A DNA stretch of 64,000 bases from positions 408,365 to 472,364 of the forward strand of contig NW_020289989.1 in assembly GCF_003144245.1 (NCBI RefSeq), written 5' to 3'. Below the pieces are notes generated by a model, which worked only from the letters and a program-made list of their open reading frames with translations, did not search any database and was not told where the DNA came from. The position numbers were made by a program, and so were the translations under genes. This DNA comes from Jaminaea rosea. Its lineage: Eukaryota; Basidiomycota; Exobasidiomycetes; Microstromatales. Shown here piece after piece: positions 63,826-64,000 of this stretch (position 1 is its first letter; each line of letters starts with the position of its first letter).

Positions 63826-64000
63826 CTCATTGCTTGACGATATGGTTTTCAGGCCGATACGCTTCATTCACATGCCCAGTCGTACACGTCGTGCTGCGCT
63901 TCCCTTCGGTATCTTGTGCCAAGCTGCTGTCAAGTCTCTCGTCAAATGCTACTGATACATACGAACGGCAGCAAGTTCAGTCGTCGGGCTAGCCCGCTGT
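63826..64000. other. Right edge, possible extra exon of the cysteine-rich gene
   Basis: From an acceptor-like TTTTCAG ending at 63852 the frame stays open to the window end and includes SCCASLRYLVPSCC. It joins in phase to exon 1 of the preceding gene (donor 63609) but not to exon 2. Whether it is an alternative exon or chance cannot be decided because the sequence ends. Confidence 0.3.

Overview
The window is nuclear DNA of a filamentous or yeast-like fungus. Genes carry short spliceosomal introns (mostly 60-130 nt, donors GTGAGT/GTGCGT, acceptors CAG), are densely packed on both strands, and include orthologues of WRS1, UTP18, RPN11, YTA7, RTP1, CHD1, RAD10 and GLN4. High GC, pyrimidine-rich leaders and protein style point to a basidiomycete, most likely Ustilaginomycotina (smut relatives); this placement is inference. 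No bacterial operons, CRISPR arrays, rRNA or convincing tRNA genes were seen.

Layout. 1-8.8 kb is a gene-poor accessory end. It holds two tandem genes for secreted cysteine-rich proteins (1060-1763, 2904-3860), then about 5 kb of coding-like but broken sequence. 8.8-42.1 kb is a housekeeping block, with many divergent pairs on short shared promoters: WRS1/UTP18, RPN11/NDUFA2, YTA7, RTP1/PTPA, LSM5, CHD1, a PRA1-type protein, and RPS2/RPS23. 42.9-46.2 kb is a large unrecognised gene disabled by two in-frame TAG codons and a frameshift, with a GIY-YIG-like stretch. 46.2-56.2 kb returns to housekeeping and accessory genes: a mitochondrial-looking protein, an M14 carboxypeptidase, a MIS14-like kinetochore protein, RAD10/ERCC1 with an added C-terminal ubiquitin-interacting-like motif, an RPEL-repeat protein and GLN4. 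57.1-64 kb is again accessory: an intron-free flavin amine oxidase resembling tryptophan/lysine monooxygenases, an unknown protein, a secreted repetitive protein with dibasic cleavage sites, and a third member of the cysteine-rich family at the right edge.

The most interesting signal is the cysteine-rich family. Genes 1 and 2 each have a signal peptide and two copies of C-x-CC-x(6-8)-CC-x(6-8)-CC-x2-C. The second copy appears only when an intron near the apparent stop codon is removed. Gene 3, about 60 kb away, has one copy with its intron at the equivalent place. I do not recognise the family, although its CC spacing recalls the core of granulin domains. Together with the secreted repeat protein and the possible auxin-pathway oxidase, the two accessory flanks look like host-interaction regions around a conserved core.

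Gene models were spliced by hand from reading frame, splice signals and known family sequence. No alignment, expression data or database was available.
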